Below are positions 1-9,560 of a stretch of DNA of 64,000 nucleotides, piece by piece. The stretch's first letter is position 1. Every line of letters starts with the position of its first letter. The notes beneath the pieces were generated by a model. That model ran no database searches. It was given only the letters and a program-made list of their open reading frames with translations, and was not told the origin of the DNA. Made by a program: the position numbers and the translations under genes. Origin of the DNA: Phycisphaerales bacterium (GTDB taxonomy: Bacteria; Planctomycetota; Phycisphaerae; Phycisphaerales; UBA1924); NCBI GenBank assembly GCA_013360675.1, contig JABWBB010000004.1, positions 34,671-98,670 on the forward strand. Reading direction: 5' to 3'.

Positions 1-1
1 C

Positions 2-748
2 TCGACGCGGCGGGTGTCGGCGGGCGAGAGTACCGAATCGAGCGAGACGGCCTTCGCGCACACGCTGGCCCGCCTGGGGTGCGAGGGGGCACGCACGCTG
101 CAGCTGGGCAGCCCCTTCGATTTCGCCTCGCAGATGGAGTTCTACATCGACCCGTGCGACGTGGATGGGCCCCAGGGGCAGGGGCGCGGCGGGGGGCGGG
201 GGTATGCGCAGGCGCTGAGCGAGCGCATCCTCAAGCACGTCAAGGCCACGCAGGGGGGCGCGTTCGTGCTGTTCACCAGTTTCGCGTCGCTCAACGCGGT
301 GGCGGCGGAACTGGCCGGGCCGCTGGCGGCCCTGGGCATGCCGCTGCTGGCGCAGGGGCGCGATGGATCACGGGCGCAGATCTTGGCGCGGTTTCGCGAG
401 AATGAATCGAGCGTGCTGCTGGGGGCATCGAGTTTCTGGCAGGGGGTCGACGTGCGCGGGCGCGGTTTGCGCAACGTGATCATCACGAAACTGCCCTTCG
501 ACCCGCCCGACCGCCCCATCACGCAGGCGCGGCATGAACTGATGGAATCACGCGGGCAGAACCCCTTCAACGAGGATTCGCTGCCGCGGGCCATCATCCG
601 GTTCAAGCAGGGGCTGGGGCGGCTGATCCGGTCGAAATCGGATTGGGGTCGCGTGGTCGTGCTCGATGGACGGCTGCTCACCGCGCGGTACGCCAAGCGG
701 TTCCTTGCGGCTCTGCCCGACGGGGTTGAGATCATTCGTGAAGCATGA
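2..748 (+). CDS. dinG: DinG-family ATP-dependent helicase, C-terminal part (5' end outside window)
   Basis: The reading frame is open from the window edge, so only the last ~248 residues of a superfamily 2 (XPD/DinG-like) helicase are present. Visible are the second RecA-like domain with a segment reading GAFVLFTSFASLN, the motif V-like stretch SSFWQGVDVRG, the strand NVIITKLPFDPPDRP, and the motif VI region IRFKQGLGRLIRS with its arginine finger. These are characteristic of DinG C-terminal domains, which unwind DNA with 5'-3' polarity in repair. The Walker A half and any Fe-S cysteines would lie upstream. The stop lies 20 bases before the start chosen for the next gene. Family call firm; DinG versus a YoaA-type paralogue cannot be decided from this half. 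Confidence 0.85.
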   Translation, partial: STRRVSAGESTESSETAFAHTLARLGCEGARTLQLGSPFDFASQMEFYIDPCDVDGPQGQGRGGGRGYAQALSERILKHVKATQGGAFVLFTSFASLNAVAAELAGPLAALGMPLLAQGRDGSRAQILARFRENESSVLLGASSFWQGVDVRGRGLRNVIITKLPFDPPDRPITQARHELMESRGQNPFNEDSLPRAIIRFKQGLGRLIRSKSDWGRVVVLDGRLLTARYAKRFLAALPDGVEIIREA

Positions 749-768
749 GTGTGGATCCGGGAGATCGC

Positions 769-1428
769 ATGGCCAGGAAACCCAAGGCGATGTTTGATGT
801 CCACCCCAGCGTGGCGATCGTGCAGGAATGGGTGGCGGGGCTGAAGGACAAGACAGGGCGTTCGCTCGAGCAATGGCTGGCGAGCATCCGGCGCGAGAAG
901 CACAAGGACGAGAAAGCCGCCCGGGCGTGGCTCGTGAGCAAGCATGGCCTGGGCACGTACAACGCGCTGTGGCTGGCGCAGCGTGCCTTCGCCAAGGACA
1001 TGTCGCTGATGGACGATGACCCCGAGCGGTACCTGTCGCTCGCGCCCAAGTATGTCGATGAGCAGTACGAGGGGAAGCGCGGGGCGCTGCGCCCGATCTT
1101 CGAGCGGGTGGTGAAGGCGGGTCGCTCGCTGGGGAAGGACGTGAAGGTGTGTCCGTGCAAGACGATCGTGCCGCTCTATCGCGAGCATGTCTTTGCGCAG
1201 ATCAAGCCCACGACGAACACGCGCGTGGACCTGGGGCTGGCGCTGGGGGCGCTGGTCAAGAAGGGGACGACACTGCCCGAGCAACTGATCGACACGGGCG
1301 GGTTCGAGAAGAAGGACCGGATCACCCACCGGGTCGCGCTGACAAGCCCCGAGCAGGTCGACGAGTTCGTCGAGCGATGGCTGAAGAAGGCGTACGACCT
1401 GGACGTCCCCCGGGTTTCTGCCCGGTGA
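769..1428 (+). CDS. DUF4287 / DUF5655 domain protein
   Basis: A 219-residue soluble protein. The N-terminal half (residues ~15-60) has the DUF4287 look, with a W-x3-I-R helix followed by WLVSKHGLGTYNALWLA. The C-terminal half (residues ~115-210) matches DUF5655, with the core KTIVPLYREHVFAQIKPTTN and a VDLGLAL strand. The biochemical role of both domains is unknown. I chose the ATG at 769 because GGGAG lies five bases ahead of it; an earlier in-frame ATG at 745 overlaps the stop of the helicase gene (ATGA) and is the alternative. No signal peptide or membrane segment is visible. Close spacing to the helicase gene suggests co-transcription. Confidence 0.8.
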   Translation: MARKPKAMFDVHPSVAIVQEWVAGLKDKTGRSLEQWLASIRREKHKDEKAARAWLVSKHGLGTYNALWLAQRAFAKDMSLMDDDPERYLSLAPKYVDEQYEGKRGALRPIFERVVKAGRSLGKDVKVCPCKTIVPLYREHVFAQIKPTTNTRVDLGLALGALVKKGTTLPEQLIDTGGFEKKDRITHRVALTSPEQVDEFVERWLKKAYDLDVPRVSAR

Positions 1429-1513
1429 TTAGGCGTGCTTGGATGAAGGTTGGTATGCTCGGGGTCTACCGTAGAACCAGCGCCCACACGCGGCGTGCAG
1501 GAGGCCTCAATCG

Positions 1514-2953
1514 ATGCTTGGACGGATCTTCAAGGCGTACGACATCCGCGGGACGTATCCCGACCTTCTGAATGATCACATGGCGTGGCAGATCGGGTTT
1601 GGGGCGGGGAAATACCTGATCGGCGCCGCCGCCGCCGCGGGCGATACCACGCCCATGATGCGCAACGTGGTGGTCGGCCGCGATATGCGTACGTCGTCGC
1701 CGGTGCTGGCCAAACAGTTGATCCTGGGGCTCAATGAGTTCGGCGCGGACGTGATCGACGTGGGCATGGTCGACACCTCGATGATCTATTTCGCGGTGAA
1801 CCACCTCGACTGCGCGGGCGGGGTGATGGTGACGGCGAGCCACAACCCGCCCAACTACAACGGGTTCAAGGTCTCGGGCCGCAAGGCCAAGCCCGTGGGC
1901 GAGGCGACGGGCCTGGCCGACATCCGCAAGCACGCGGCGATGGTCGACAAGGCGATGATCCAGAAAGATGGCGGGCGCGTTGATGTGCGCGACCTCTGGC
2001 CCGCGTACACGCGGCACGTGCGGTCGTTCCTCGACACGGGCGGGGCGAACCTCAAGATTGTGATCGACGCGTCGAACGGCATGGCGGGCACGATGATCCC
2101 CAAGATCTTCGGCAAGGTCTCCTCGATGGGGGCGGCGCCCGGGCTCGAGATCATCGAGATCAACTTCGAGAACACCAAGGGCGTGTTTGCGCACGAGCCC
2201 AACCCGCTGGTCGCCGCCAACCTGCGCCAGACGCAAGAAGCAGTGCTGCGCGAAAAGGCGCACGTGGGCTTCTGCTACGACGGCGACGCCGACCGCTGCA
2301 TGGTGATCGACGAGAAGGGCAACGCCGTCGGGTGCGACCTGCTGACGGGGCTGCTGGCCAAGCGGTTCTTGGCGCAGTCGCCCGGGGCGGCGGTCTGCTA
2401 CGACCTTCGTTCGACCAAGGCGGTGGCGGAAGAGGTGAGCAAGGCGGGCGGGCGTGCTGTGCGATGCCGCGTGGGCCACGTCTTCATGAAGCAGGCGATG
2501 GCCGAGCAGGGAGCCTGCTTCGGGGGTGAACTCTCGGGGCACTTCTACTTCCGCGACAACTTCAACGCCGACTCGGGCGCGATCGCGATGTGCTCGGTGC
2601 TCTCGATGCTGGCCAAGAGCGGGAAGACCATGAGCCAGTTGATTTCCCCCATCGCACGCTATGTGCAGTCGGGCGAGATCAACTTCCAGATCGAGGACAA
2701 GGACGGGGCGATGCGCGCCATCCTCGAGGCCTTCGGCCCCGAGTCATCCTACCAGGGCGAGGTGGACGAACTCGACGGCGTGACCATCGACTGCTTCTCC
2801 AAGTCGGGCGCGAAGGGTGGCTGGTGGTGCAACGTGCGCAAGAGCAACACCGAGCCGCTGCTGCGCCTCAACATGGAGGCCCGCGACCGCAAGATTCTCG
2901 ACAAGATGATCGAGACGATCGCGCCGATGCTGGGCACCCGGGTCGATCACTAG
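1514..2953 (+). CDS. Phosphomannomutase/phosphoglucomutase
   Basis: An alpha-D-phosphohexomutase of 479 residues, the usual length. It moves phosphate between C6 and C1 of mannose or glucose, supplying sugar-1-phosphates for nucleotide sugars and so for polysaccharide such as that of the operon at 16.5-29.6 kb. All four active-site loops are present: the phosphoserine loop TASHNPP with catalytic Ser109, the Mg-binding loop DGDADR at residues 256-261, the sugar-specificity loop GGELSGH near 337-343, and the C-terminal phosphate-binding loop with RKSNTEP. The E-x-SGH sugar loop is the type that accepts both mannose and glucose. The start is supported by AGGAGG eight bases ahead of the ATG. The next gene follows after 9 bases. 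Confidence 0.93.
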   Translation: MLGRIFKAYDIRGTYPDLLNDHMAWQIGFGAGKYLIGAAAAAGDTTPMMRNVVVGRDMRTSSPVLAKQLILGLNEFGADVIDVGMVDTSMIYFAVNHLDCAGGVMVTASHNPPNYNGFKVSGRKAKPVGEATGLADIRKHAAMVDKAMIQKDGGRVDVRDLWPAYTRHVRSFLDTGGANLKIVIDASNGMAGTMIPKIFGKVSSMGAAPGLEIIEINFENTKGVFAHEPNPLVAANLRQTQEAVLREKAHVGFCYDGDADRCMVIDEKGNAVGCDLLTGLLAKRFLAQSPGAAVCYDLRSTKAVAEEVSKAGGRAVRCRVGHVFMKQAMAEQGACFGGELSGHFYFRDNFNADSGAIAMCSVLSMLAKSGKTMSQLISPIARYVQSGEINFQIEDKDGAMRAILEAFGPESSYQGEVDELDGVTIDCFSKSGAKGGWWCNVRKSNTEPLLRLNMEARDRKILDKMIETIAPMLGTRVDH

Positions 2954-2962
2954 GACCGACGC

Positions 2963-4501
2963 ATGACCCCCTCGGATTTCCTCGAGCGTCACGGGCTGGC
3001 GGAGAACCCCTTCCGCGGGGAGGAGGCCCGGTGCGACGACGTCTTTGCGCGCATGGGCGGGGCGGATTCGACCGCCGACCCGCACGGCGTGCACCACGCC
3101 GATTTCGAGAAGATCGCCGGCGACCTGCGTCGCCCGTCGAGTTCGGTGGTCTTCGGCGAGAAGGGCGCGGGCAAGACCGCGATCCGATTGCAGCTCGAGC
3201 GGCGTATCGCCGGGTTCAACAAAGCCAACCCCGACCGCAAGGTCCTGCTGATCCCGCACGACGATCTCAACGCGCTGCTCGATCGCGTGCACGAACGCAC
3301 GCCGGGCAAGAGTGTGCTCGAATCGCTCCAGCAGGTGCGGCTGGTGGATCATGTCGACGCGGTCCTGCACGCGGTAACGCCGCGGGTGATCGATGCGGTC
3401 CTCGACCGGCGGCTGTCGCCCGAGATCGATCTGGGCGATGATCCACGCAAGACGCTCCGCAAGGCGGAGGCGAGCGTGCGCCACGATCTGCTGCTGCTCC
3501 AGGCGGTGTACGACCGGGCGGAGCAGGCCCCGCTGCGCACGCGGATGCTGCGGCGAACCCTGCGCGTGGGGGCTTCACGCGGGCGCCTGATGGCGGGCGT
3601 TCTGGCGGTGGTGGCGCCGCTGGGCATCGCCGGCGGCGCGTCGCTCTTCTACACCTACGCGCCCGAAGACTGGCGCACGCCCACGGCGATTCTCGCGCTG
3701 GCGGGGGTGATCGCGGTATACCTGCTTTATTTGTTATGGCTGGTGTGGGGCGAGGGATTCCTGCTTCGACGCCCGGGCCGTCGCCTGCGCCGCCAGGTGC
3801 GGGTGATTGCGCGGGCCGAGGCGTCGTATGCGGCGTCGCTGCGGCTGCTGCCGCGGGCAAGCCGCGATGCTTCGATCCTGCCCATGACCGACTCGGACGA
3901 GGCCCGCTACGCGATGCTCGATCGCCTGTGGCGCGTGCTGGCGGCGTTTGGCTATGCCGGGGGCGTGCTCGTCGTGGACCGCGTCGACGAGCCCACGCTC
4001 GTCAGCGGTGACCCCGACAAGATGCGCGCGGTAATCTGGCCGATGATGAACAACAAGTTCCTCCAGCAGCCGCGGCTGGGCGTCAAAATGCTCCTGCCCG
4101 TCGAGCTGCGGCACGCGCTCTTCCGCGAATCGAGCGCCTTCTTCCAGGAGGCCCGCCTCGACAAGCAGAACATGATCGAACGCCTCGAATGGACGGGGCC
4201 GATGCTCTACGACCTGTGCGAGGCGAGGCTCGCGGCCTGCGCCAAACCGGGCACCGCCGGGCCCACACTGATGGAGCTCTTCGAGCCGGATGTCTCGCGC
4301 CAGGATGTGATCGACGCGCTCGACCGCATGCACCAGCCGCGCGACGCCTTCAAGCTTCTCTACCGGCTGCTGGGCGATCACTGCGCCCAGGTGACGGCGG
4401 GCGAGGAACGCTGGCGCATCCCGCGGCACACGCTGCAGAATGTGGTGAAGCAGGAGACCGAGCGGCTGTCGCAGTTGTACCGGGGCGTGCGACCGGCCTA
4501 G
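2963..4501 (+). CDS. KAP-like membrane P-loop ATPase, function unknown
   Basis: A 512-residue protein with a clear Walker A, GEKGAGKT, at residues 65-72, and a plausible Walker B, GGVLVVDRVDEP, near 333-344. Between them lie two hydrophobic segments (about 208-231 and 240-262) with a basic stretch just after. Placing membrane helices inside the P-loop domain is the hallmark of KAP NTPases, which sit on the inner membrane face; that is a family inference, not a named match. The C-terminal ~150 residues are helical and predicted cytoplasmic. The start has AGGA seven bases upstream and lies 9 bases after the mutase stop, so both genes are probably one transcript. No effector or nuclease partner is adjacent. 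Confidence 0.65.
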   Translation: MTPSDFLERHGLAENPFRGEEARCDDVFARMGGADSTADPHGVHHADFEKIAGDLRRPSSSVVFGEKGAGKTAIRLQLERRIAGFNKANPDRKVLLIPHDDLNALLDRVHERTPGKSVLESLQQVRLVDHVDAVLHAVTPRVIDAVLDRRLSPEIDLGDDPRKTLRKAEASVRHDLLLLQAVYDRAEQAPLRTRMLRRTLRVGASRGRLMAGVLAVVAPLGIAGGASLFYTYAPEDWRTPTAILALAGVIAVYLLYLLWLVWGEGFLLRRPGRRLRRQVRVIARAEASYAASLRLLPRASRDASILPMTDSDEARYAMLDRLWRVLAAFGYAGGVLVVDRVDEPTLVSGDPDKMRAVIWPMMNNKFLQQPRLGVKMLLPVELRHALFRESSAFFQEARLDKQNMIERLEWTGPMLYDLCEARLAACAKPGTAGPTLMELFEPDVSRQDVIDALDRMHQPRDAFKLLYRLLGDHCAQVTAGEERWRIPRHTLQNVVKQETERLSQLYRGVRPA

Positions 4502-4507
4502 CCGTGA

Positions 4508-6829
4508 TTACTGCACGCGCGTCAGGCGGGCATACTCGAGGATGAGGGTCTTGGTGCCGATATCGCGGAATGCGATAACGGCGCGGGCGTTCATACCGCC
4601 CGTGATCGACACTACCTCGCCCATGCCAAACTGCGGGTGACGCACGCGCGAGCCCACGGGGAATTCGCTGGCGGGCGTGGGCTTGGGCGGCGTGCGGGCG
4701 GGAGCGGAGCCGCGACGGATCGTCTTGATGCGCTGGTCGTGCTCGGCGTGCGGATCTGCCGCGTCGGGGTCGTAGTCTTCGATGCCGGTGTCGACGCCCA
4801 GCGAGCGGGTCTGGGCCTGATCGCGCACGGCGAGGTGTTCATCGGGCAGTTCGCGCAGGAAACGGCTGGGGACGGTGCGTTCCGAGAGCCCCCGGTGCGT
4901 GCGGTACAACGCGCTGGTGATGAGCAGGCGACGCATCGCGCGGGTGATCCCCACGAACAGCAGGCGGCGTTCCTCCTCCATCGAGGCCTCGGAATCGAAC
5001 GATCGCATGTGCGGCAGGGTGCCCTCCTCGGCGCCGATGATCGCGACGGCGTGGAACTCGAGCCCCTTGGCCGCGTGCAGCGTCATCAGCGTGACCGAGC
5101 CCTGAGACGGATCGACGGTGTCGGCGTCGGCGACGAGGGCGACCGACTCGAGGTATGCGCGGAGCATGGCCAGCAGCGGGGGGGTGCCGCCGGGCTCGGC
5201 CGAGGGGTCCGCCGTGGCGTCGTACTCCTGCTCGAACTGGCGTGCGGAACTGACGAGTTCGTCGAGGTTGTCGAGGCGCTGCGCGTCGGCGTCGGACCCG
5301 CTGGTGTGGGCCTGGGCCTTGTACATGGTCTCGAGGCCCGATTCGCGGATGACGCGGTTGACGAGGTCGGCGAGCGAGCCGCTGATCTCGCTGCCCATGA
5401 ATGTGCCCCCGCCGCTCCACGCGTCGAGCAGGGCGATGAACCGGGCGATGCCCCCGGCGGCGCGCGACGAGATGCCGGGCAGGCCACTTGATTCACGCAG
5501 CGATTCAAGCAGGGGCTCGTCCTGATCGCGGGCCCAGGCCTGGACCTTCTCGAGGGCGGCGTCGCCGATGCCCCGCGAGGGCGTGTTGATGATCCGCTCG
5601 AGCGAGATGTCGTCGGCGGGGTTGGCCACGACGCGCAGGTAGGCCAGGGCGTTCTTGATCTCCTCGCGGTCGTAGAACGCCGTGCCCCGCGCGATGGTGT
5701 AGGGCACGCCCGCCTGGCGGAACTCATCCTCGATCACGCGCGAGAAGGCGTTGGTGCGGTAGAAGACGGCGAAGTCTCGCCACGCCGCCCCGTCGGCCTT
5801 GAGCGTCGTGAACCAATCCACCACCAGACGGGCCTCGTGGCGTTCGTCGCGGCAGAGGACGGCGTCGACCCGGTCGCCCCCGGCGCTGCTCGTGAAGAGC
5901 GGCTTGTGCTTGCGCCGCGTGTTGTGGCGGATCAGTGCATCGGCGACGGCGAGGATGGGCGCGGTGGAGCGGAAGTTCTGCCCCAGTGTGATGACGCGCG
6001 CCCCGGGGTAATGCTCCTCGAACTCGAGGATGTTCGAGATGTCGGCCCCGCGCCAGCCATAGATCGCCTGGTCGGGGTCTCCAACCACGCAGATGTTGGG
6101 CCGCCCCTCGCCCGCGATGAGCGAGGCGATGACGAACTGGGCGTGGTTGGTGTCCTGGTATTCGTCGATCATGAGGTAGCGCCAGCGGCCCTGGAGTTCG
6201 GCGCGCACCTCGGCGCTGGTCTTGAGCAGGCGGGCGGTCATCACCAGCAGGTCGTCGAAGTCGACGGCGTTGGCCTTGCGCAGCGCTTGCGAATACGCCG
6301 TATAGACCTTGGCGATGTTGCGCTGCGAAAAATCGATGGCCTGGGCGGCGTAGGCCTCGGCGTCGAGCAGGTCGTTCTTGGCGTTTGAGATCGCCGACAG
6401 CACGCTGCGCGGCGGGAAGTTGCTGGTCGAGAGCCCCGCCGCCGTGATGACCTTCTTCATCAGCGTGGCCTGGTCGCCCGCGTCATAGATCGTGAACTCG
6501 GGCTTGAGCCCCGCGTGCGGGGCATACTTGCGGAGCAGGCGTGCGCACAGCGCGTGAAAGGTGCTGACCGTCAGCCCACGCGTGGCCTGCGATTCGCCCA
6601 TGAGCGTGTGCACGCGCTCGCGCATCTCGCCGGCGGCCTTGTTGGTGAAGGTGAGGGCGAGGATCTGCCACGCGGGGATGCCCTGGGCGATGATGTGGGC
6701 GATGCGCCGCGTGATGACGCGGGTCTTCCCGCTTCCCGCCGCCGCAACCACCAGCACGGGCCCCTCGGTAGCGAGAACGGCGTCGCGCTGTGGCGGCGTG
6801 AGGTCGTGGAAGAGATCGAGGTCGTCCAT
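4508..6829 (-). CDS. pcrA: UvrD/PcrA-type superfamily 1 DNA helicase
   Basis: A 773-residue 3'-5' DNA helicase of the PcrA/UvrD type used in excision repair and in clearing proteins from DNA. The order of motifs is complete: Q-motif LTPPQRDAV, Walker A AAAGSGKT at residues 29-36, motif Ia with TFTNKAAGEM, motif II MIDEYQDTN, motif III GDPDQAIYGWRGAD, motif IV LGQNFRS, motif V TLHAAKGLEF and motif VI EERRLLFVGITRA. The C-terminus carries the Tudor-like fold with VRHPQFGMGEVVSI, which in PcrA contacts RNA polymerase. I set the start at MDDLDLF, 13 codons inside the longest frame, because the conserved region begins there. Its stop converges with the ATPase gene at 4501. Confidence 0.95.
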   Translation of the reverse strand: MDDLDLFHDLTPPQRDAVLATEGPVLVVAAAGSGKTRVITRRIAHIIAQGIPAWQILALTFTNKAAGEMRERVHTLMGESQATRGLTVSTFHALCARLLRKYAPHAGLKPEFTIYDAGDQATLMKKVITAAGLSTSNFPPRSVLSAISNAKNDLLDAEAYAAQAIDFSQRNIAKVYTAYSQALRKANAVDFDDLLVMTARLLKTSAEVRAELQGRWRYLMIDEYQDTNHAQFVIASLIAGEGRPNICVVGDPDQAIYGWRGADISNILEFEEHYPGARVITLGQNFRSTAPILAVADALIRHNTRRKHKPLFTSSAGGDRVDAVLCRDERHEARLVVDWFTTLKADGAAWRDFAVFYRTNAFSRVIEDEFRQAGVPYTIARGTAFYDREEIKNALAYLRVVANPADDISLERIINTPSRGIGDAALEKVQAWARDQDEPLLESLRESSGLPGISSRAAGGIARFIALLDAWSGGGTFMGSEISGSLADLVNRVIRESGLETMYKAQAHTSGSDADAQRLDNLDELVSSARQFEQEYDATADPSAEPGGTPPLLAMLRAYLESVALVADADTVDPSQGSVTLMTLHAAKGLEFHAVAIIGAEEGTLPHMRSFDSEASMEEERRLLFVGITRAMRRLLITSALYRTHRGLSERTVPSRFLRELPDEHLAVRDQAQTRSLGVDTGIEDYDPDAADPHAEHDQRIKTIRRGSAPARTPPKPTPASEFPVGSRVRHPQFGMGEVVSITGGMNARAVIAFRDIGTKTLILEYARLTRVQ

Positions 6830-6876
6830 GGCGTATCCCGTACCCCGCGTCGTGCGGGCAAGGGCCAAGGATAGGT

Positions 6877-8703
6877 TCAGTGCGATTCGCCGCGGGTGAT
6901 CAGCGTCACCCCGTCGGGCAGCGTGTTGGAAACGCGTTCGAGCACATCGCCCGCGAAGGCCCGGGCCATGCGGGTGCGCCGGCTCTTGCCCATGATCAGC
7001 GTGTCGCAGCCGAAGGTGACGGTGTAGTCCAGGATCTCGTCGGCGATGTCCGTCGCGGTGACGTAGATAGGCACAAAGGGCACGCCCGCGGCCTTGGCCG
7101 TCAGTGCGGCCGTCCCCAGCGAAGCCTGCGCCTGCGGATCGTCCTCGATCCGGGGCACCTGGTTGGACTGCAGATCAAGCAGGCGGATGGTGCGGACGTA
7201 CATGGCAAAGAGCGTGGCGCCGCGCTTGCGCGCCAGATCGACCGCGTATTCCGCCTGGCCCCGCCCGCGTGCGGCGAGCATGATCCGCGGCTTGGAGGGG
7301 TCGAGTTTCAGGGGTTCAAGTTTCACCATCGCCAACCAGCCCGTCTCGGGCTCGGGCAGCACCTCGGGCCCGCGCGACAGACGCAGCCCCCAGCGGACGC
7401 CCAGCACGCTGCCCACGAGCGCGCCCGCGAAGAGCGTGGCCCGGGGCTTGGTCACCACGATCGTCAGCGTTACGCACAGGAGAAACGCCCCCAGCAGGCT
7501 CATCCCGATGCGTTGCCAGCGCGTGATGTCCAGCCGCCGGTTCGCCGCGCACGAGAGCGTGTTGGTCGTGATCGCGCCGCAGACGCCGATCACGTACAGC
7601 TCGGCCAGGACCACCACGTCCTGCTCGATGACCAGCACGATCGCCGGCGCGATCACCGCGACCAGCAAGCCAACCCACGGCACGCCCGAGTAGTTCAGGC
7701 GCGTCAGCGCCCGGGGAAGTTCCTTGTCCTTGGCCATCGCCCACAGGACCGACATGGTGGCCATGACGGCGGTATTCGCCGCCGACAGCAGCAGCAGCCC
7801 GAAGATCACCGCCGTGACTTTGCCGACGATGAAACCCTTGCTCGCGCCCAGCCAGTGTGACGCGCTCTCGGTGGCGAGCACCTTCATCGCCGTGTCGCGA
7901 TAAGCCAGGACCTCGGCGGGCGGGGCGGCCTTGGCATAATGGGCGGCGTCGGGCATGTGCGTGGCGGCGAGCGCGGGCAGCCCCGCCAGCGCCACGCCAA
8001 AGAGAAGGTTGAAGAGCACGACCTCGCCCAGCACGGGCCAGATCGTGCGTCGGGCCGTGCGCACCACGGGCTTGTGCATCAGGCCGGTCATGTTCGCGAC
8101 GGCTTCGACCCCGGCCATCGCCAGGCAGATCTTGGTGAAGGCGACCCAGGCCTCGCCCGGCGCGGGGAGTGCATCGAACGAGATCGTGCGGATCCCCTCG
8201 GGCACGAAGGGCAGGCAGAGGATCGCGACCAGGCCGGAGACACCCAGCGCCGCGATGGCGATGATGAGCGCGAATCGCCCCGCGCTCTTGGCGCCCATCC
8301 AGTTCACGAGTGCGATGAGCGCGAGCGCGACGATCGACGCGACCAGCACGATACTCCGCGGTGCGCCGAAGTAGTGGAAGGCCTCGACCACCGAGATCGC
8401 CGCGGTCATGATGTAGCCCGCCAGCAGCAGCGTCGTGCCGACAATGGCCAGCAGCGGGTTGATCTCCTTGGCGGCGGTGTAGACCCCGCCCCCCTCGGGA
8501 TAGCAGCGGCAGATGATGGTGTAGGCCCAGGCGACGGCGATCATCACCAGGCCGATCGCCCCCATGAACAGCACCGACCCGTGGGCGGTGAAGTAAAAGG
8601 CCAGCCCGAGCACATACAGGCGGCTGGTGCCCCAGTCACCGTAGAGCATCGGCCCCGCGTGCAGCCAGCTCAGATTGCGTGGGCGATCGCCGCTGACGAG
8701 CAT
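6877..8703 (-). CDS. APC-family amino-acid permease with C-terminal universal stress domain
   Basis: A 608-residue inner-membrane transporter. The first ~440 residues hold about twelve hydrophobic helices with the APC-type start GSVLFMGAIGLVMIAVAWAY and an EGGGVYTAAKE loop typical of amino-acid/polyamine/cation transporters. The last ~140 residues form a cytoplasmic UspA-like domain, beginning PRIMLAARGRGQAEYAV and ending with the nucleotide-loop region IMGKSRRTRMARAFAGD. APC permeases with Usp tails are known, and the tail is thought to adjust transport to energy or stress state. Substrate cannot be told from the sequence. It stands 51 bases downstream of elbB on the same strand and may share its transcript. 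Confidence 0.85.
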   Translation of the reverse strand: MLVSGDRPRNLSWLHAGPMLYGDWGTSRLYVLGLAFYFTAHGSVLFMGAIGLVMIAVAWAYTIICRCYPEGGGVYTAAKEINPLLAIVGTTLLLAGYIMTAAISVVEAFHYFGAPRSIVLVASIVALALIALVNWMGAKSAGRFALIIAIAALGVSGLVAILCLPFVPEGIRTISFDALPAPGEAWVAFTKICLAMAGVEAVANMTGLMHKPVVRTARRTIWPVLGEVVLFNLLFGVALAGLPALAATHMPDAAHYAKAAPPAEVLAYRDTAMKVLATESASHWLGASKGFIVGKVTAVIFGLLLLSAANTAVMATMSVLWAMAKDKELPRALTRLNYSGVPWVGLLVAVIAPAIVLVIEQDVVVLAELYVIGVCGAITTNTLSCAANRRLDITRWQRIGMSLLGAFLLCVTLTIVVTKPRATLFAGALVGSVLGVRWGLRLSRGPEVLPEPETGWLAMVKLEPLKLDPSKPRIMLAARGRGQAEYAVDLARKRGATLFAMYVRTIRLLDLQSNQVPRIEDDPQAQASLGTAALTAKAAGVPFVPIYVTATDIADEILDYTVTFGCDTLIMGKSRRTRMARAFAGDVLERVSNTLPDGVTLITRGESH

Positions 8704-8754
8704 GGGTCACGGATCTCCGCGCGGGCGAGAAGGCACATTACCCGAACCGGCGGC

Positions 8755-9429
8755 TCAGCGCAGCATCGCGGCCATGGCGTCGATCATCTTGCCGATTCCC
8801 GTAAAGACCTCGTGGGGCGAGGCGTCGCACATGTAGGCCGGTGTGGTGATGACCTTGTTCGCCGCGTCGGTGTGCGAATGCGTCGCCCCGAGGGCGACGT
8901 TGGTCGCGCCCATGGCGGCGACCGCCTTTGCCGTGCCTTCGTCGTGCCCGATCGTCACGCTGCATCCCGGGCCGGCGTTGCCTGTGCCCAGAACCTTGGC
9001 AGCCAGCACCGGCGCGATGCAGCAGAGCGCAATGGGCTTCTTCTTCGCATGAAACCCCTTGAGCACCCGCGCGACGTCCGGCTCGACGCGGCAATCCGCC
9101 CCCTTGAGGGCGAAATCGCACAGGTTCTTCGCCGCCCCGAACCCGCCCGGGAAGACCACCGCGTCGAAGGCTTCGACGTCGAGCGTCGAAAGCGGGGCGA
9201 TCTCACCCCGCGCGATGCGGGCGGCTTCGACCATCTGGTTGCGAGTCTCGGCGGGCGAGGGCTCGCCTGTCGCGTGGTTCACCACATCACGCTGAGGGGC
9301 GTCGGGCGCGAAGCATCGGTACGCCAATCCCGCCCGCGAGAGATGGATGAGCACGCTGACGGATTCGTGGATCTCGCTCCCGTCGCCGCGCCCGCACCCC
9401 GACAGCACCACCGCCACTCGCTTGGCCAT
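8755..9429 (-). CDS. elbB: ElbB-type DJ-1/PfpI-family glyoxalase
   Basis: A 224-residue protein that matches ElbB (isoprenoid biosynthesis protein with amidotransferase-like domain) almost end to end. It opens with VAVVLSGCGRGDGSEIHE, followed by the VVFPGGFGAAKNLCDFA strand and the nucleophile elbow ALCCIAPVL with the reactive cysteine. ElbB of Escherichia coli has low glyoxalase activity on glyoxal; its tie to isoprenoid synthesis is genetic. Family length is about 217. No signal peptide. The gene is separated from the prepilin cluster by a terminator at 9507-9530. Confidence 0.9.
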   Translation of the reverse strand: MAKRVAVVLSGCGRGDGSEIHESVSVLIHLSRAGLAYRCFAPDAPQRDVVNHATGEPSPAETRNQMVEAARIARGEIAPLSTLDVEAFDAVVFPGGFGAAKNLCDFALKGADCRVEPDVARVLKGFHAKKKPIALCCIAPVLAAKVLGTGNAGPGCSVTIGHDEGTAKAVAAMGATNVALGATHSHTDAANKVITTPAYMCDASPHEVFTGIGKMIDAMAAMLR

Positions 9430-9506
9430 GCGTCACCTCCGTTCGCGTGGATTATAGAGGTGGATCTCCGCACGATCGGCGTGTCATACACCGACGCGAT
9501 GGCCAA

Positions 9507-9530
9507 GAAAAAAGCCGTCGCAAGGACGGC
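9507..9530 (-). terminator. Rho-independent terminator of the prepilin-like gene pair
   Basis: On the minus strand a stem of GCCGTC paired with GACGGC (five-base loop) is followed by a run of T. It lies 31 bases after the stop of the small membrane protein gene, so it ends that transcript before elbB. Confidence 0.8.
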
Positions 9531-9560
9531 GTGTGGTGAACGAACAACGCGTGTGTGTGA

